A stretch of DNA of 64,000 nt from assembly GCA_025463605.1 (NCBI GenBank), contig JAODAV010000027.1, positions 1-64,000 of the forward strand, written 5' to 3'. The DNA is from Rhodoglobus sp. Lineage in GTDB: Bacteria; Actinomycetota; Actinomycetes; Actinomycetales; Microbacteriaceae. The notes beneath the pieces are model-generated. The model worked only from the letters and a program-made list of their open reading frames with translations. It did no database searches and was not told the origin of the DNA. Below are positions 8,138-15,980 of the stretch, piece after piece (position 1 is the first letter of the stretch; each line of letters opens with the position of its first letter). A program made the position numbers and the translations under genes.

Positions 8138-9177
8138 AAGTTGGCATCAAGAAGAGGGCGACGCTGCTCGTCGTCGCACTAGTGGCAGGCACCGCCTTGC
8201 TCGCGGGATGCGCGTCGGCCCCGGCCGCCGAACCCACTGCAGATCCAACCGCGGGCCCCGTCGTGCCGAAGACCCTGAAGATCGGCATCACGAGCCTCAC
8301 GGCTCCGCCGACGATCCTTCCGCTTCTCGCGGAGAAGCTCGGCATCGCGGAGACTCACGGTCTCACCCTCGAACTCGTGCAGATCAGCTCGGATGTCGCG
8401 GCTCAAGCGCTCGCGAGCGGGGACATCGACATACTGGCGGCGCCGTCCGTCGAGTCGGCGATCGTGCAAGGTGCCGACTTCAAGGTTGTCGCCGGTGCCG
8501 CGCTTCCGTACTTCTCGTTCTGGGGCCGCGACGGAGTGGTCGACTCGTGGGCTGACGTGGCCGGCCACAACATCGGGATCCCCGCTGGCCGGGGCAGCGC
8601 GGCGGACATCCTCATCCAGACGATCCTCAAGGATGAGAAAGTCGACTTGAGTTCTGTGGTGCTCACCTACAACAGCTCGGCGACCAACTATCAGGCCCTC
8701 ACCGCTGGGTCGGTCGATGCGGCGCTCACGACTCCGCCGTACACCTATCAGCTGGATAGCGCCGGCGGCTTCTCCGAGATCGACGACCTTGTCGGCAAGG
8801 TGGACACGTTTATTTCCACGCAATACACCGCGACGAGCTCACTGATCCAGAAGGACCCGGATGTCATCGCGCGATTCGTCGACACCCTGCTCGACGTGAA
8901 GGACGTGGTGGACACCGACAACATCGACCCGAACGTGTTCACCGTCTACGACGCGTTCCTCGTTGAGAACGGCACGGACCCGGCCAACCTGAAGATCGAG
9001 GACTTCTTCGCGGACCTGGTCGCTCGCAACGCTTGGCAGGTCTACCCCAAGCGTGGCTACTTCGAGATCAGCCTCGGTCTGCTCGCCCAGATCCCCGAAC
9101 TCGCGGGAGCTGCAGGAAGTGCCAAGTTCGAGGACGTCGTCTACGTCATCCCCGGTCGGGAAAAAGAGTATGAGTGA
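8134..9177 (+). CDS. ABC transporter substrate-binding lipoprotein (SsuA/NMT1-like)
   Basis: A 347-residue lipoprotein with lipobox LLAGC in the first 27 residues and an Ala/Pro/Thr-rich linker. The NMT1/SsuA-type binding fold follows (LKIGITSLTAPPTILPLLAEKLGIAE, the ALASGDIDI motif, and NIGIPAGRGSAADI in the hinge region). Relatives bind sulfonates, nitrate, pyrimidine precursors or other small organic acids. ATGA overlap with the upstream gene and overlap with the ATPase gene downstream place it firmly in the operon, so its ligand is presumably the pathway substrate. Confidence 0.88.
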   Translation: MKVGIKKRATLLVVALVAGTALLAGCASAPAAEPTADPTAGPVVPKTLKIGITSLTAPPTILPLLAEKLGIAETHGLTLELVQISSDVAAQALASGDIDILAAPSVESAIVQGADFKVVAGAALPYFSFWGRDGVVDSWADVAGHNIGIPAGRGSAADILIQTILKDEKVDLSSVVLTYNSSATNYQALTAGSVDAALTTPPYTYQLDSAGGFSEIDDLVGKVDTFISTQYTATSSLIQKDPDVIARFVDTLLDVKDVVDTDNIDPNVFTVYDAFLVENGTDPANLKIEDFFADLVARNAWQVYPKRGYFEISLGLLAQIPELAGAAGSAKFEDVVYVIPGREKEYE

Positions 9178-9973
9178 GCAAAAAAGGCCGAACCCTGAAG
9201 GGGTGCTCGTGGACGAGCGGCCGGTAGTGCTCGAGCTGGCCAACCTGTCGGTGACCTTCAACACCGACAGGGGGCCGCTTCGGGCGATCGACGACTTCAA
9301 CCTGAAGCTGCACGAAGGTGAATTCGTCACCGTCGTGGGGCCGAGCGGCTGTGGAAAATCGACACTGCTCGGGGTCGTTTCCGGCCTCGTCTCAACCTAC
9401 GAGGGGGAGGTGACGTTGCCCAAGCGTGGGGCGAGGGACCTCGGCTACGTGTTCCAGCGCGACTCATTGCTCCCATGGCGCACAACGCTCGACAACCTGA
9501 CGATCGCGCTCGAACTTCGCGGCGTGGGCAAGCGGGAACGAGAGGACCGGGCGCGGGAGTACCTCTCCAAGCTCGGGTTGGAAGGCTTCGGAGACTACTA
9601 TCCGCGCCAGCTCTCCGGCGGGATGCGCCAGCGGATCGCAATCGGCAGAACGCTCATCTACGAACCTCGGGTCGTGCTCATGGACGAGCCATTCGGGGCA
9701 CTGGATGCGCAGACCAAGGGTCAGATGCAGGAGCTCTTTCTCGAGATCTGGTCAGAGCACAGGCCGAGCGTGATCTTCATCACGCACGACCTCGCCGAGA
9801 GCATCTACCTTGCCGAGCGGGTGGTCGTCATGACCGGACGCCCGGGTCGGGTCAAGCGAGTCATGACGGTGGACATCGAGCGGCCGCGCCCTTCGCCGTT
9901 CGAGGTGTGGAAGGACGACGCTTTCCGCGACCTCTACACCGAACTCTGGGGCGAGCTGCAGGAGGAGATCTGA
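9170..9973 (+). CDS. ABC transporter ATPase (SsuB/TauB type)
   Basis: A 267-residue nucleotide-binding subunit with Walker A GPSGCGKST, Q-loop YVFQRDSLLPW, signature LSGGMRQR, Walker B VVLMDEPFGALD and switch His in FITHD. The start is set at the ATG overlapping the stop of the substrate-binding protein, which removes an out-of-family N-terminal extension. It energises the importer formed with the flanking lipoprotein and permease genes. Confidence 0.92.
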   Translation: MSEQKRPNPEGVLVDERPVVLELANLSVTFNTDRGPLRAIDDFNLKLHEGEFVTVVGPSGCGKSTLLGVVSGLVSTYEGEVTLPKRGARDLGYVFQRDSLLPWRTTLDNLTIALELRGVGKREREDRAREYLSKLGLEGFGDYYPRQLSGGMRQRIAIGRTLIYEPRVVLMDEPFGALDAQTKGQMQELFLEIWSEHRPSVIFITHDLAESIYLAERVVVMTGRPGRVKRVMTVDIERPRPSPFEVWKDDAFRDLYTELWGELQEEI

Positions 9974-9974
9974 C

Positions 9975-10805
9975 ATGAGTGCCGAAACCACCCAAGACGG
10001 CACAGTCGTGCGCCGGCGCATCCGCACGGTCAAGACGGCCAGCACGGCCGTGTCCAGCTGGTTGATTCCCACGGTGATCGTGCTTGTCGGTCTCCTCATC
10101 TGGCAGCTCTCCTCGGGAACGCTCATCGACGATGTGTTCGTGAGCTCGCCACTGAGAGTCATCGTGAGGATCTGGCAGTTCATCAGTACCGGAGCGATAT
10201 TTCCGCACGCCGCGACAACCCTCGGCCAATCGGCCCTCGGGTTTCTGCTCGGTGCTGTGGGCGGAATAGCAGTTGGCAACCTGCTGGGGCTCATTCCGAC
10301 CCTCAACCGCAGCTTCGGGCCGATACTCACCTTCTTCTATACCCTTCCTCGAATCGCGATCGCTCCGCTTTTCGTGATCTGGTTCGGGATCGGTGCGCCC
10401 TTCAAGGTGATGTTCGTCATGTTCGTGATCTTCTTCATGTTCCAGGCGGCGACGGTCGGTGCGATCAGAACGATCGATGCATCGATGGTCAACGGCATCC
10501 GTGTCATGGGTGCCAGTCGCTGGGCTCTCTTCAGGAAGGCGATCATCCCGCAGGAGTTGCTGTGGATCGGGACGACAGTGAAGGTGGCCGCGCCGATGGC
10601 GGTCGCGACCGACATCGTCGGAGAGTTCGTGGCCGCGAACGAGGGCCTGGGCTTCCTCATGCGCAACGCGGCCTCGGTCCTGGACACGACGACTCTCCTC
10701 GCGGTGGTTGTCATCCTCGCAACGCTGGTGACCGCATTCCTGGGGATATTCGGCGCCGTCGAGCGACACCTGTTCCGCTGGAATGACACGCCTCCGAGCA
10801 TCTAG
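9975..10805 (+). CDS. ABC transporter permease (SsuC/TauC type)
   Basis: A 276-residue BPD_transp_1 membrane subunit with about six helices. It carries the EAA-type cytoplasmic loop (IRVMGASRWALFRKAIIPQELLWI) that docks on the ATPase. It starts one base after the ATPase stop. Together with the two preceding genes it forms a complete importer for a small, probably anionic or heterocyclic substrate. Confidence 0.9.
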   Translation: MSAETTQDGTVVRRRIRTVKTASTAVSSWLIPTVIVLVGLLIWQLSSGTLIDDVFVSSPLRVIVRIWQFISTGAIFPHAATTLGQSALGFLLGAVGGIAVGNLLGLIPTLNRSFGPILTFFYTLPRIAIAPLFVIWFGIGAPFKVMFVMFVIFFMFQAATVGAIRTIDASMVNGIRVMGASRWALFRKAIIPQELLWIGTTVKVAAPMAVATDIVGEFVAANEGLGFLMRNAASVLDTTTLLAVVVILATLVTAFLGIFGAVERHLFRWNDTPPSI

Positions 10806-10816
10806 GGGAGTAGTCG

Positions 10817-12499
10817 ATGTCTGGCAGCTCTGATTCGAGCTCGACTGTTCTGGGTCACCAGATCGTGGCCGATCTGCTCCGGGCTCGTGGAGTATCGGTC
10901 GCCTTCGGGCTTCTTGGTGACGCGAACCTTCAGATGTTCGTGCTCGCCGCTCGTGACGGCTTGACGTTTCACTCAAGCCGTCACGAAAGCGGCGCAGTGA
11001 GCATGGCCGCAGGCTACGCCGTCGCCACCGGCGAGGTGGGCGTTGTGAGCGTGACGAAGGGACCGGGTGTGACCAACGCACTCACGCCCTTGGTCTCGGC
11101 GGTCAGGGATCGGATTCCTCTCGTGCTTCTTGCCGGATGTGCTGCCACGACCGCCTCGCATGATCCTGCGTCGCCGCGGGAGACATTCGAACCGCAGGAA
11201 GTCGACCAAGAGGCGCTCGCGCGGCTCGCGGGCGCGAACGTGATCCCCGTTCGGTCGACCCGGGAGCTGTCGGAGGCCCTCTCTGCCGCTTTCGCAATCG
11301 CACGAGGCGAATGTCGACCTGTCGTCGTCAATCTTCCGATCGACCTACTCGACGGCTCAACGGCTGGCCAGCCCGCGGTGAGCCTCCCACGAGCCGAATC
11401 CACTCCTGTGACTCTTGGAGCCAGTGCAGAGTCGATCGCGCATGTGGCGGAGTTGGTGCGCGCTGCCCGACGACCTGTCGTGCTCGCGGGCCGAGGCGCG
11501 AGCAGCGAAGCGGCGCGACGTGGCGCAATTACACTCGCTGATCGGATCGGGGCACTGCTCGCAACGTCACTGCCCGCACACGGACTGTTCGGCGAGCATC
11601 CGTTCAGCATCGGATTCTCGGGAGGTTTCGCGGTTGAAAGTGTTCGAGACACTCTGCGAGAGTCGGACCTGGTCCTGGCGTTCGGAGCGAGTCTCAACCG
11701 GTACACAACCAATGAGTCCCTATTGTTCGAGAACGCAGCCGTGGTGCAGTGCGACATCGACGGTTCGAGAATCGGGCGGCACCACCGCGTCGATCTTCCT
11801 CTGGTCGGATCAGCCGATCGGGTTCTCGGCCAAATCGGGGAATCGCTCGGGCCGCCGGCATCGCCTGCAGTTGGATACAGAACTGACTCCGTACGGGAGC
11901 GGCTGGCTGCGGGCCTGCAGTACAAACTCATTCCGGACGCCTCAGACCTCGAGGGGGTCGATCCAAGGAGTGTGCTTCGTCGGGTCGACCAGCGGCTGCC
12001 GCGCGGGCGCCGCACTATCGTCGATCTCGGCCACTTCTCGACCTTTCCCTGTCAGCACATCCGGTCGTTCGAGTTCGGGCAACTTGTACCGTGCTTCGGC
12101 TTTGGGTCGATCGGCCTCGCTCTCTCAACCTCTCTTGGTGCCGCAGTCGGCAGTCCGAGCGACGCCGTGCTCTGCGTCGTGGGGGACGGCGGTCTGCTCA
12201 TGTCCCTACCCGAACTCGAGACCCTGGGCAGGCTTGGGTTGCCCGTAACGGTGCTCGTCATGAATGACCGCGCATACGGCGCAGAGGTGCACAGTCTCCG
12301 CAAGCTCGGCCTGGAATCCGATCTCGTCCACTTTCCCCGCACCGACTTCGCAGCCATCGCCCGAAGCCATGGAGTCGAGGCGATCACCATCAAAACGTTC
12401 GACGACATCAACCTCATACCAGACCTTGGTTCCCTCACTGCCCCGCTGCTCATCGACGTCCACATCACGCCCAACGTCGTGGCTGACAAGTTTCGGTGA
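10817..12499 (+). CDS. Thiamine-diphosphate-dependent 2-oxoacid decarboxylase/lyase-like enzyme
   Basis: A 560-residue member of the acetolactate synthase/benzoylformate decarboxylase superfamily. The N-terminal PYR domain contains the cofactor-activating glutamate in SRHESGAVSMAAGYA. The middle domain contains LAGRGAS. The C-terminal PP domain has the GDGG...ND ThDP/Mg motif (VVGDGGLLMSLPELETLGRLGLPVTV then VMNDRAYG). The activating Glu argues against glyoxylate carboligase, which lacks it. It is the last gene of the island, ending 27 bp before the right repeat. A decarboxylation or carboligation of a 2-oxoacid intermediate is inferred. Confidence 0.85.
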   Translation: MSGSSDSSSTVLGHQIVADLLRARGVSVAFGLLGDANLQMFVLAARDGLTFHSSRHESGAVSMAAGYAVATGEVGVVSVTKGPGVTNALTPLVSAVRDRIPLVLLAGCAATTASHDPASPRETFEPQEVDQEALARLAGANVIPVRSTRELSEALSAAFAIARGECRPVVVNLPIDLLDGSTAGQPAVSLPRAESTPVTLGASAESIAHVAELVRAARRPVVLAGRGASSEAARRGAITLADRIGALLATSLPAHGLFGEHPFSIGFSGGFAVESVRDTLRESDLVLAFGASLNRYTTNESLLFENAAVVQCDIDGSRIGRHHRVDLPLVGSADRVLGQIGESLGPPASPAVGYRTDSVRERLAAGLQYKLIPDASDLEGVDPRSVLRRVDQRLPRGRRTIVDLGHFSTFPCQHIRSFEFGQLVPCFGFGSIGLALSTSLGAAVGSPSDAVLCVVGDGGLLMSLPELETLGRLGLPVTVLVMNDRAYGAEVHSLRKLGLESDLVHFPRTDFAAIARSHGVEAITIKTFDDINLIPDLGSLTAPLLIDVHITPNVVADKFR

Positions 12500-12526
12500 G
12501 CGAGCGCTACTCCGTCGCGCCAGAGC

Positions 12527-12568
12527 GATCGCGAGGCGCATGGACGAGGAGCTCCGCAAATTGGGCCT
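12527..12568 (+). repeat. Island right-end direct repeat and SGNH gene remnant
   Basis: The second copy of the 42-bp repeat. Reading on in the SGNH frame it encodes SQPAKLTG and stops at 12594-12596 (TGA), which overlaps the GTG of mqo. That is the expected original 3' end of the hydrolase gene, now separated from its body by the island. Confidence 0.88.
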
Positions 12569-12580
12569 CTCACAGCCCGC

Positions 12581-12593
12581 TAAACTGACCGGG
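12581..12593 (+). promoter_or_regulatory. Probable mqo promoter (leaderless)
   Basis: TAAACT at 12581-12586 ends 6 bp before the GTG start, the TANNNT spacing typical of leaderless actinobacterial genes. A -35 would fall inside the right copy of the 42-bp repeat (around 12559-12566). Confidence 0.45.
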
Positions 12594-14068
12594 TGAGCAA
12601 ACCCGTGGATGTCGCCCTCATCGGCGGGGGCATCATGAGCGCCACTCTCGGAGCGATCCTCAAGCGGCTTCAACCCGACTGGGACATCCAGATCTACGAG
12701 CGGCTCGGCGACGTCGCCCTCGAGAGCTCGAACCCCTGGAACAACGCCGGCACCGGCCACGCGGCTCTGTGCGAGCTCAACTACACGCCCCAACGTGCTG
12801 ACGGCACGATCGACATCGCCAGCGCGGTCAAGGTCAACGAGCAGTTCCAGGTCTCGCGCCAGTTCTGGGCCCACCTCGTCGGTACGGGCGCCCTGCCCGA
12901 ACCCCGCTCGTTCATCAATCCGACGCCGCACATGAGCTTCGTCTGGGGCGAGGACAACGTCGAGTACCTGCGCAAGCGCTTCGAGGCACTCAAAGATCAC
13001 CCGCTCTTCGCCGGTATGGAATTCAGCGAGGATGCCCGCGTCATCCGCTCCTGGGCTCCGCTCATGATCCCGGGGCGCTTGAAGTCCCAGGCCATCGCCG
13101 CGACACGCATCGCCTCGGGCACGGACGTGGACTTCGGCGCACTGTCGCATCTGCTCACGAAGAATCTGGTCGACGAGGGTGCGGTGCTCAACACCGAAGT
13201 GGTCGTCAAGAACCTGAGCCGACGACGTGACGGCACCTGGCGGCTGACGCTGCGCCGCGACATCGGCGCAACTCCGCTCGAGCCAGTCATTGCTCGCTTC
13301 GTCTTCGTGGGTGGGGGCGGCTACGCTCTCAACCTGCTGCAGAAGTCGGGCATCAAGGAGATCCGGGGGTACGGCGGTTTCCCGGTGAGCGGCGAGTTCC
13401 TGCGCACCGACAATCCCGAAGTCGTCGGGCGCCACGCGGCGAAGGTGTACGGCAAGGCCGCCGTCGGATCGCCCCCCATGTCGGTGCCTCACCTCGACCT
13501 CCGCGTCGTCGACGGCCAGGGCAGTCTCATGTTCGGACCGTACGCGGGCTTCAGTCCCAAGTTCCTCAAGACCGGGTCGCTCGTCGACCTGTTCGCCTCG
13601 ATCCGTTGGCACAACCTGTTCCCGATGATCGCGGCCGGGCTCGGCAACCTCGGTCTCGTCAAATACCTTGTGAGCCAGTTGCTCGCACGACCGTCGACGA
13701 AGTTCGCCGAACTCCAGCAGTTCTTCCCCAAGGCGGTGCCTGAGGACTGGTACAAGATCACGGCTGGTCAGCGCGTGCAGGTGATCAAGAAGGACCGCAA
13801 GAAGATCGGAGTGCTGCAGTTCGGCACCGAGGTCGTCTCCTCCGCCGATGGCAGCATCGCGGGCCTGCTCGGTGCGTCTCCGGGCGCGTCGACGGCGGTG
13901 CCGATCATGCTGAGCCTCATTGAGAAGTGCTTCCCCGACCGAATTGACGCCTGGAAGCCTGCGCTCACGGGGATGATCCCGAGCTACGGCAAGCAGCTTT
14001 CCGACGACCCGAAGCTGGCGGCGAAGACGATCGCGAGCACCGCGAAGGCGCTCTCGATCAATTTGTGA
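12593..14068 (+). CDS. mqo: Malate:quinone oxidoreductase
   Basis: A 491-residue peripheral membrane flavoenzyme that oxidises malate to oxaloacetate and passes electrons to menaquinone, serving the TCA cycle and respiratory chain. Full-length family match: N-terminal VDVALIGGGIMSATLGAIL dinucleotide fold, then IYERL, ESSNPWNNAGTGHAALCELNYTP and the C-terminal GASPGASTAVPIML motif, all Mqo signatures. The GTG overlaps the relic stop codon of the SGNH gene, so the two genes were probably translationally coupled before the island insertion. Confidence 0.95.
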   Translation: MSKPVDVALIGGGIMSATLGAILKRLQPDWDIQIYERLGDVALESSNPWNNAGTGHAALCELNYTPQRADGTIDIASAVKVNEQFQVSRQFWAHLVGTGALPEPRSFINPTPHMSFVWGEDNVEYLRKRFEALKDHPLFAGMEFSEDARVIRSWAPLMIPGRLKSQAIAATRIASGTDVDFGALSHLLTKNLVDEGAVLNTEVVVKNLSRRRDGTWRLTLRRDIGATPLEPVIARFVFVGGGGYALNLLQKSGIKEIRGYGGFPVSGEFLRTDNPEVVGRHAAKVYGKAAVGSPPMSVPHLDLRVVDGQGSLMFGPYAGFSPKFLKTGSLVDLFASIRWHNLFPMIAAGLGNLGLVKYLVSQLLARPSTKFAELQQFFPKAVPEDWYKITAGQRVQVIKKDRKKIGVLQFGTEVVSSADGSIAGLLGASPGASTAVPIMLSLIEKCFPDRIDAWKPALTGMIPSYGKQLSDDPKLAAKTIASTAKALSINL

Positions 14069-14084
14069 GCATCGGCGGCATCGC

Positions 14085-14114
14085 TTGACATCGAGCGGAT
14101 GCCGCGGCTAGCCT
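14085..14114 (+). promoter_or_regulatory. Promoter of the ABC-F leader transcript
   Basis: TTGACA (14085-14090), an 18-bp spacer, then TAGCCT (14109-14114). Transcription would begin near 14121, just before the leader ORF, giving a leader of about 160 nt before the ABC-F start codon. Confidence 0.65.
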
Positions 14115-14124
14115 CGACCTCGCT

Positions 14125-14136
14125 ATGAAGAGGTAA
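14125..14136 (+). CDS. Three-codon leader peptide (MKR)
   Basis: ATG-AAG-AGG-TAA immediately after the predicted transcription start. A minimal leader ORF ahead of hairpins and an ABC-F gene matches the layout of ribosome-mediated attenuators of antibiotic-resistance genes. Whether ribosomes stall on Met-Lys-Arg is inference. Confidence 0.5.
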   Translation: MKR

Positions 14137-14138
14137 CT

Positions 14139-14279
14139 CCCTACCAGTCCCGCGCCCGAGGCGCAGTGTGACGGTAGGCCCTCCCCGGAACATCCCGTGC
14201 TTCTCGCGCGCCCGGACGCCACCCTCCCTGCAACCATGCCCGTGCGGGAACCACTCGATCATCGAGAACGGGGTTCCCC
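14139..14279 (+). promoter_or_regulatory. Structured attenuator leader of the ABC-F gene
   Basis: Three potential structures are visible. Outer stem CCTACC (14140-14145) pairs with GGTAGG (14173-14178) and encloses GCGCC (14152-14156)/GGCGC (14160-14164). CCCG-TG-CGGG lies at about 14240. A hairpin joins GGGAACC with GGTTCCC around a CTCGA-TCA-TCGAG inner stem and ends one base before the ATG at 14280. The last one can hide the GGGG ribosome-binding site, which suggests translational or mixed attenuation. Confidence 0.5.
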
Positions 14280-15932
14280 ATGCCAGTGCCAACAACCATG
14301 ACGAATCACATCCGCGTCGACGGAATCTCCCACGCCTACGGCGATCGCCGCGTGCTCACCGATGTCGGGCTCATCATCGACCAGTCGGATCGCCTCGGGC
14401 TGATCGGTGAGAACGGGGCGGGCAAGTCGACGCTCCTGCGCATCATGGCCGGGGTCGAGCAGCCGGATGTCGGAATCGTGTCGCGCCCGGCGAGCACCGG
14501 CCTGCTGTGGCAGGAGGTGCGCCACGAACCGGGGGCGACCGTGGGCGACCTCATTTCCGCGGCGCTCGCCGGGGTGCGGCAGCTCGAGCGGCACCTGGAG
14601 GACGCAGCATCCGGGCTCGACGGATCACCGGCGGCGAACGAGCGGTATTCGGATGCCCTCGCTGCGGCCGAGCGTGCCGACGTGTGGGGCACCGACGCGC
14701 GGATGGCGGAGGCCATCGCGAAACTCGGCGTCGACGGCATCCCCTTCGAACGCCGACTCGACGAGGTGAGCGGCGGGCAGCGGTCGCGACTCGCGCTCGC
14801 CGCCTTGTTACTCGAGCGTCCGACGGCTCTGCTGCTCGACGAACCCACAAACCATCTCGACGACTCGGCGGTCGCGTACTTGCGTGACCAGCTCGTGCGA
14901 TGGCAGGGACCGGTCGTGTTCGCGAGCCACGATCGGGCGTTTCTGGATGAGGCGGCGACCGTGCTCGCCGACATCGACCCCTCCCGCATCGGCGTGACGC
15001 GATTCGGGGCTTCGACGGGCTCGTCGGCGCGTGCCGTCTTCAGTGACTACCTCGTAGCGAAGGCGGCCGAGCGCAAGCGCTGGGAGGAGCAGTTCGAGGC
15101 GGAGAAGAAGGAGGAGTCGCGATTGCGTGTTGCCGTGAACGTGACCGCGCGAACGCTTGACACCGGGTCGGGGCCGCGCGACAACGACAAGTTCCTCTAC
15201 GGGTTCAAGGCGGGCAACATCGCGCGCCAGGTGAGTCGTCGTGTGCGCAACGCCCAGGGTCGGCTCGACGACCTCGTCGAGCACCGCGTGCGCAAACCCA
15301 CCGAGGTGCTCTCGTTCGCGGGCATCCCGCACGGCAGCCACGCGCTCGACGACGGCACACTCATCACTGTGAAGGATGCGCGGCTCGCCAACCGCCTCGA
15401 CGTTGCCGCTTTCACTGTGGAGCCGCGATCGCGCATGCTCGTCGCGGGGGCGAACGGTGCCGGCAAATCGACGATGCTCGGGATGCTCGCCGGCAGGCTC
15501 GCGCTCGACTCCGGTACGGTGAGCCGCCGCAAGGGGCTGCGGGTTGCGCTCCTCGAACAGGACGTGCGGTTTCCGGAGCCGCACCGCTCGGCGATCGCGA
15601 CCTATGAGGCCGCGGTCGGCGAGTGCCGCGCCGGGGACGTGCCGCTGGCATCGCTCGGCCTCATCGCGCCCCGCGACCTCGACCGGCCGGTCGCGCAGCT
15701 CTCCATCGGCCAGCAGCGGCGCCTGGCGCTCGCGCTCATCATCGCCCGGCCGCCGCACGTATTCCTGCTCGACGAACCCACCAACCACCTATCCCTCGCT
15801 CTCGCAACCGAACTCGAGGATGCGCTCGGGAGCTACCCGGGCGCAGTCGTCGTGGCAAGCCACGACCGTTGGTTGCGGCGGCGGTGGAGCGGGGCATCCG
15901 TGGCGATGAGTGATGGCGTGCTGGTCGCATGA
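14280..15932 (+). CDS. ABC-F family ATPase (ribosome protection type)
   Basis: A 550-residue protein with two ABC domains and no membrane segment: GENGAGKST / VSGGQRSRLALAALLL / LLLDEPTNHLDD and GANGAGKST / LSIGQQRRLALALIIA / LLDEPTNHLS. The linker (about residues 260-345) is long, charged and arginine-rich, as in ABC-F proteins that displace antibiotics from the ribosomal exit tunnel or peptidyl-transferase centre. An ATG at 14298 is an alternative start. The inducible-looking leader supports antibiotic resistance (macrolide, lincosamide, streptogramin or pleuromutilin class) over a housekeeping EttA-like role; the specificity is unknown. Confidence 0.85.
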   Translation: MPVPTTMTNHIRVDGISHAYGDRRVLTDVGLIIDQSDRLGLIGENGAGKSTLLRIMAGVEQPDVGIVSRPASTGLLWQEVRHEPGATVGDLISAALAGVRQLERHLEDAASGLDGSPAANERYSDALAAAERADVWGTDARMAEAIAKLGVDGIPFERRLDEVSGGQRSRLALAALLLERPTALLLDEPTNHLDDSAVAYLRDQLVRWQGPVVFASHDRAFLDEAATVLADIDPSRIGVTRFGASTGSSARAVFSDYLVAKAAERKRWEEQFEAEKKEESRLRVAVNVTARTLDTGSGPRDNDKFLYGFKAGNIARQVSRRVRNAQGRLDDLVEHRVRKPTEVLSFAGIPHGSHALDDGTLITVKDARLANRLDVAAFTVEPRSRMLVAGANGAGKSTMLGMLAGRLALDSGTVSRRKGLRVALLEQDVRFPEPHRSAIATYEAAVGECRAGDVPLASLGLIAPRDLDRPVAQLSIGQQRRLALALIIARPPHVFLLDEPTNHLSLALATELEDALGSYPGAVVVASHDRWLRRRWSGASVAMSDGVLVA

Positions 15933-15956
15933 AACGGACATGCTGTTGACCGGCAC

Positions 15957-15972
15957 TCGAACGTATGTTCGA
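15957..15972. promoter_or_regulatory. LexA-binding SOS box
   Basis: TCGAAC-GTAT-GTTCGA, a perfect palindrome matching the actinobacterial/Bacillus-type SOS consensus (TCGAAC-N4-GTTCGA). It lies just after a TTGACC -35-like box (15946-15951) and 8 bp before the ATG at 15981, where bound LexA would block transcription of the radical SAM gene. Confidence 0.8.
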
Positions 15973-15980
15973 ATGTGTAG

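Larger units (their letters stand above)
1872..12568. mobile_element. Recombinase-free accessory catabolic island
   Basis: Genes between the two 42-bp repeats form one functional set: flavoprotein, GntR regulator, amidohydrolase, GGT-family hydrolase, SnoaL-like protein, ABC transporter and ThDP enzyme. The flanks are host genes that must once have been adjacent, because the right repeat continues in frame to a stop codon overlapping the mqo start. The island is packed to its edges: 19 bp between the left repeat and the flavoprotein stop, 27 bp between the ThDP-enzyme stop and the right repeat. No integrase, transposase, IS or tRNA is present, so mobilisation in trans or a homology-driven event is inferred. 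Confidence 0.8.

Noticed and set aside
9861..11081. A 406-codon minus-strand frame across the island permease and ThDP enzyme
   Set aside because: Low-complexity Arg/Asp/Glu/His sequence antisense to clear transporter and enzyme genes.
10817..12499. Glyoxylate carboligase in an allantoin pathway
   Set aside because: The activating Glu in HESGA is retained, whereas glyoxylate carboligase has a hydrophobic residue there; hydroxypyruvate isomerase and tartronate semialdehyde reductase genes are also absent.
12264..12596. A plus-strand frame ending in RRMDEELRKLGLSQPAKLTG as a gene of its own
   Set aside because: Only its last about 22 codons are meaningful, as the displaced 3' end of the SGNH gene; the rest overlaps the ThDP enzyme in another frame.
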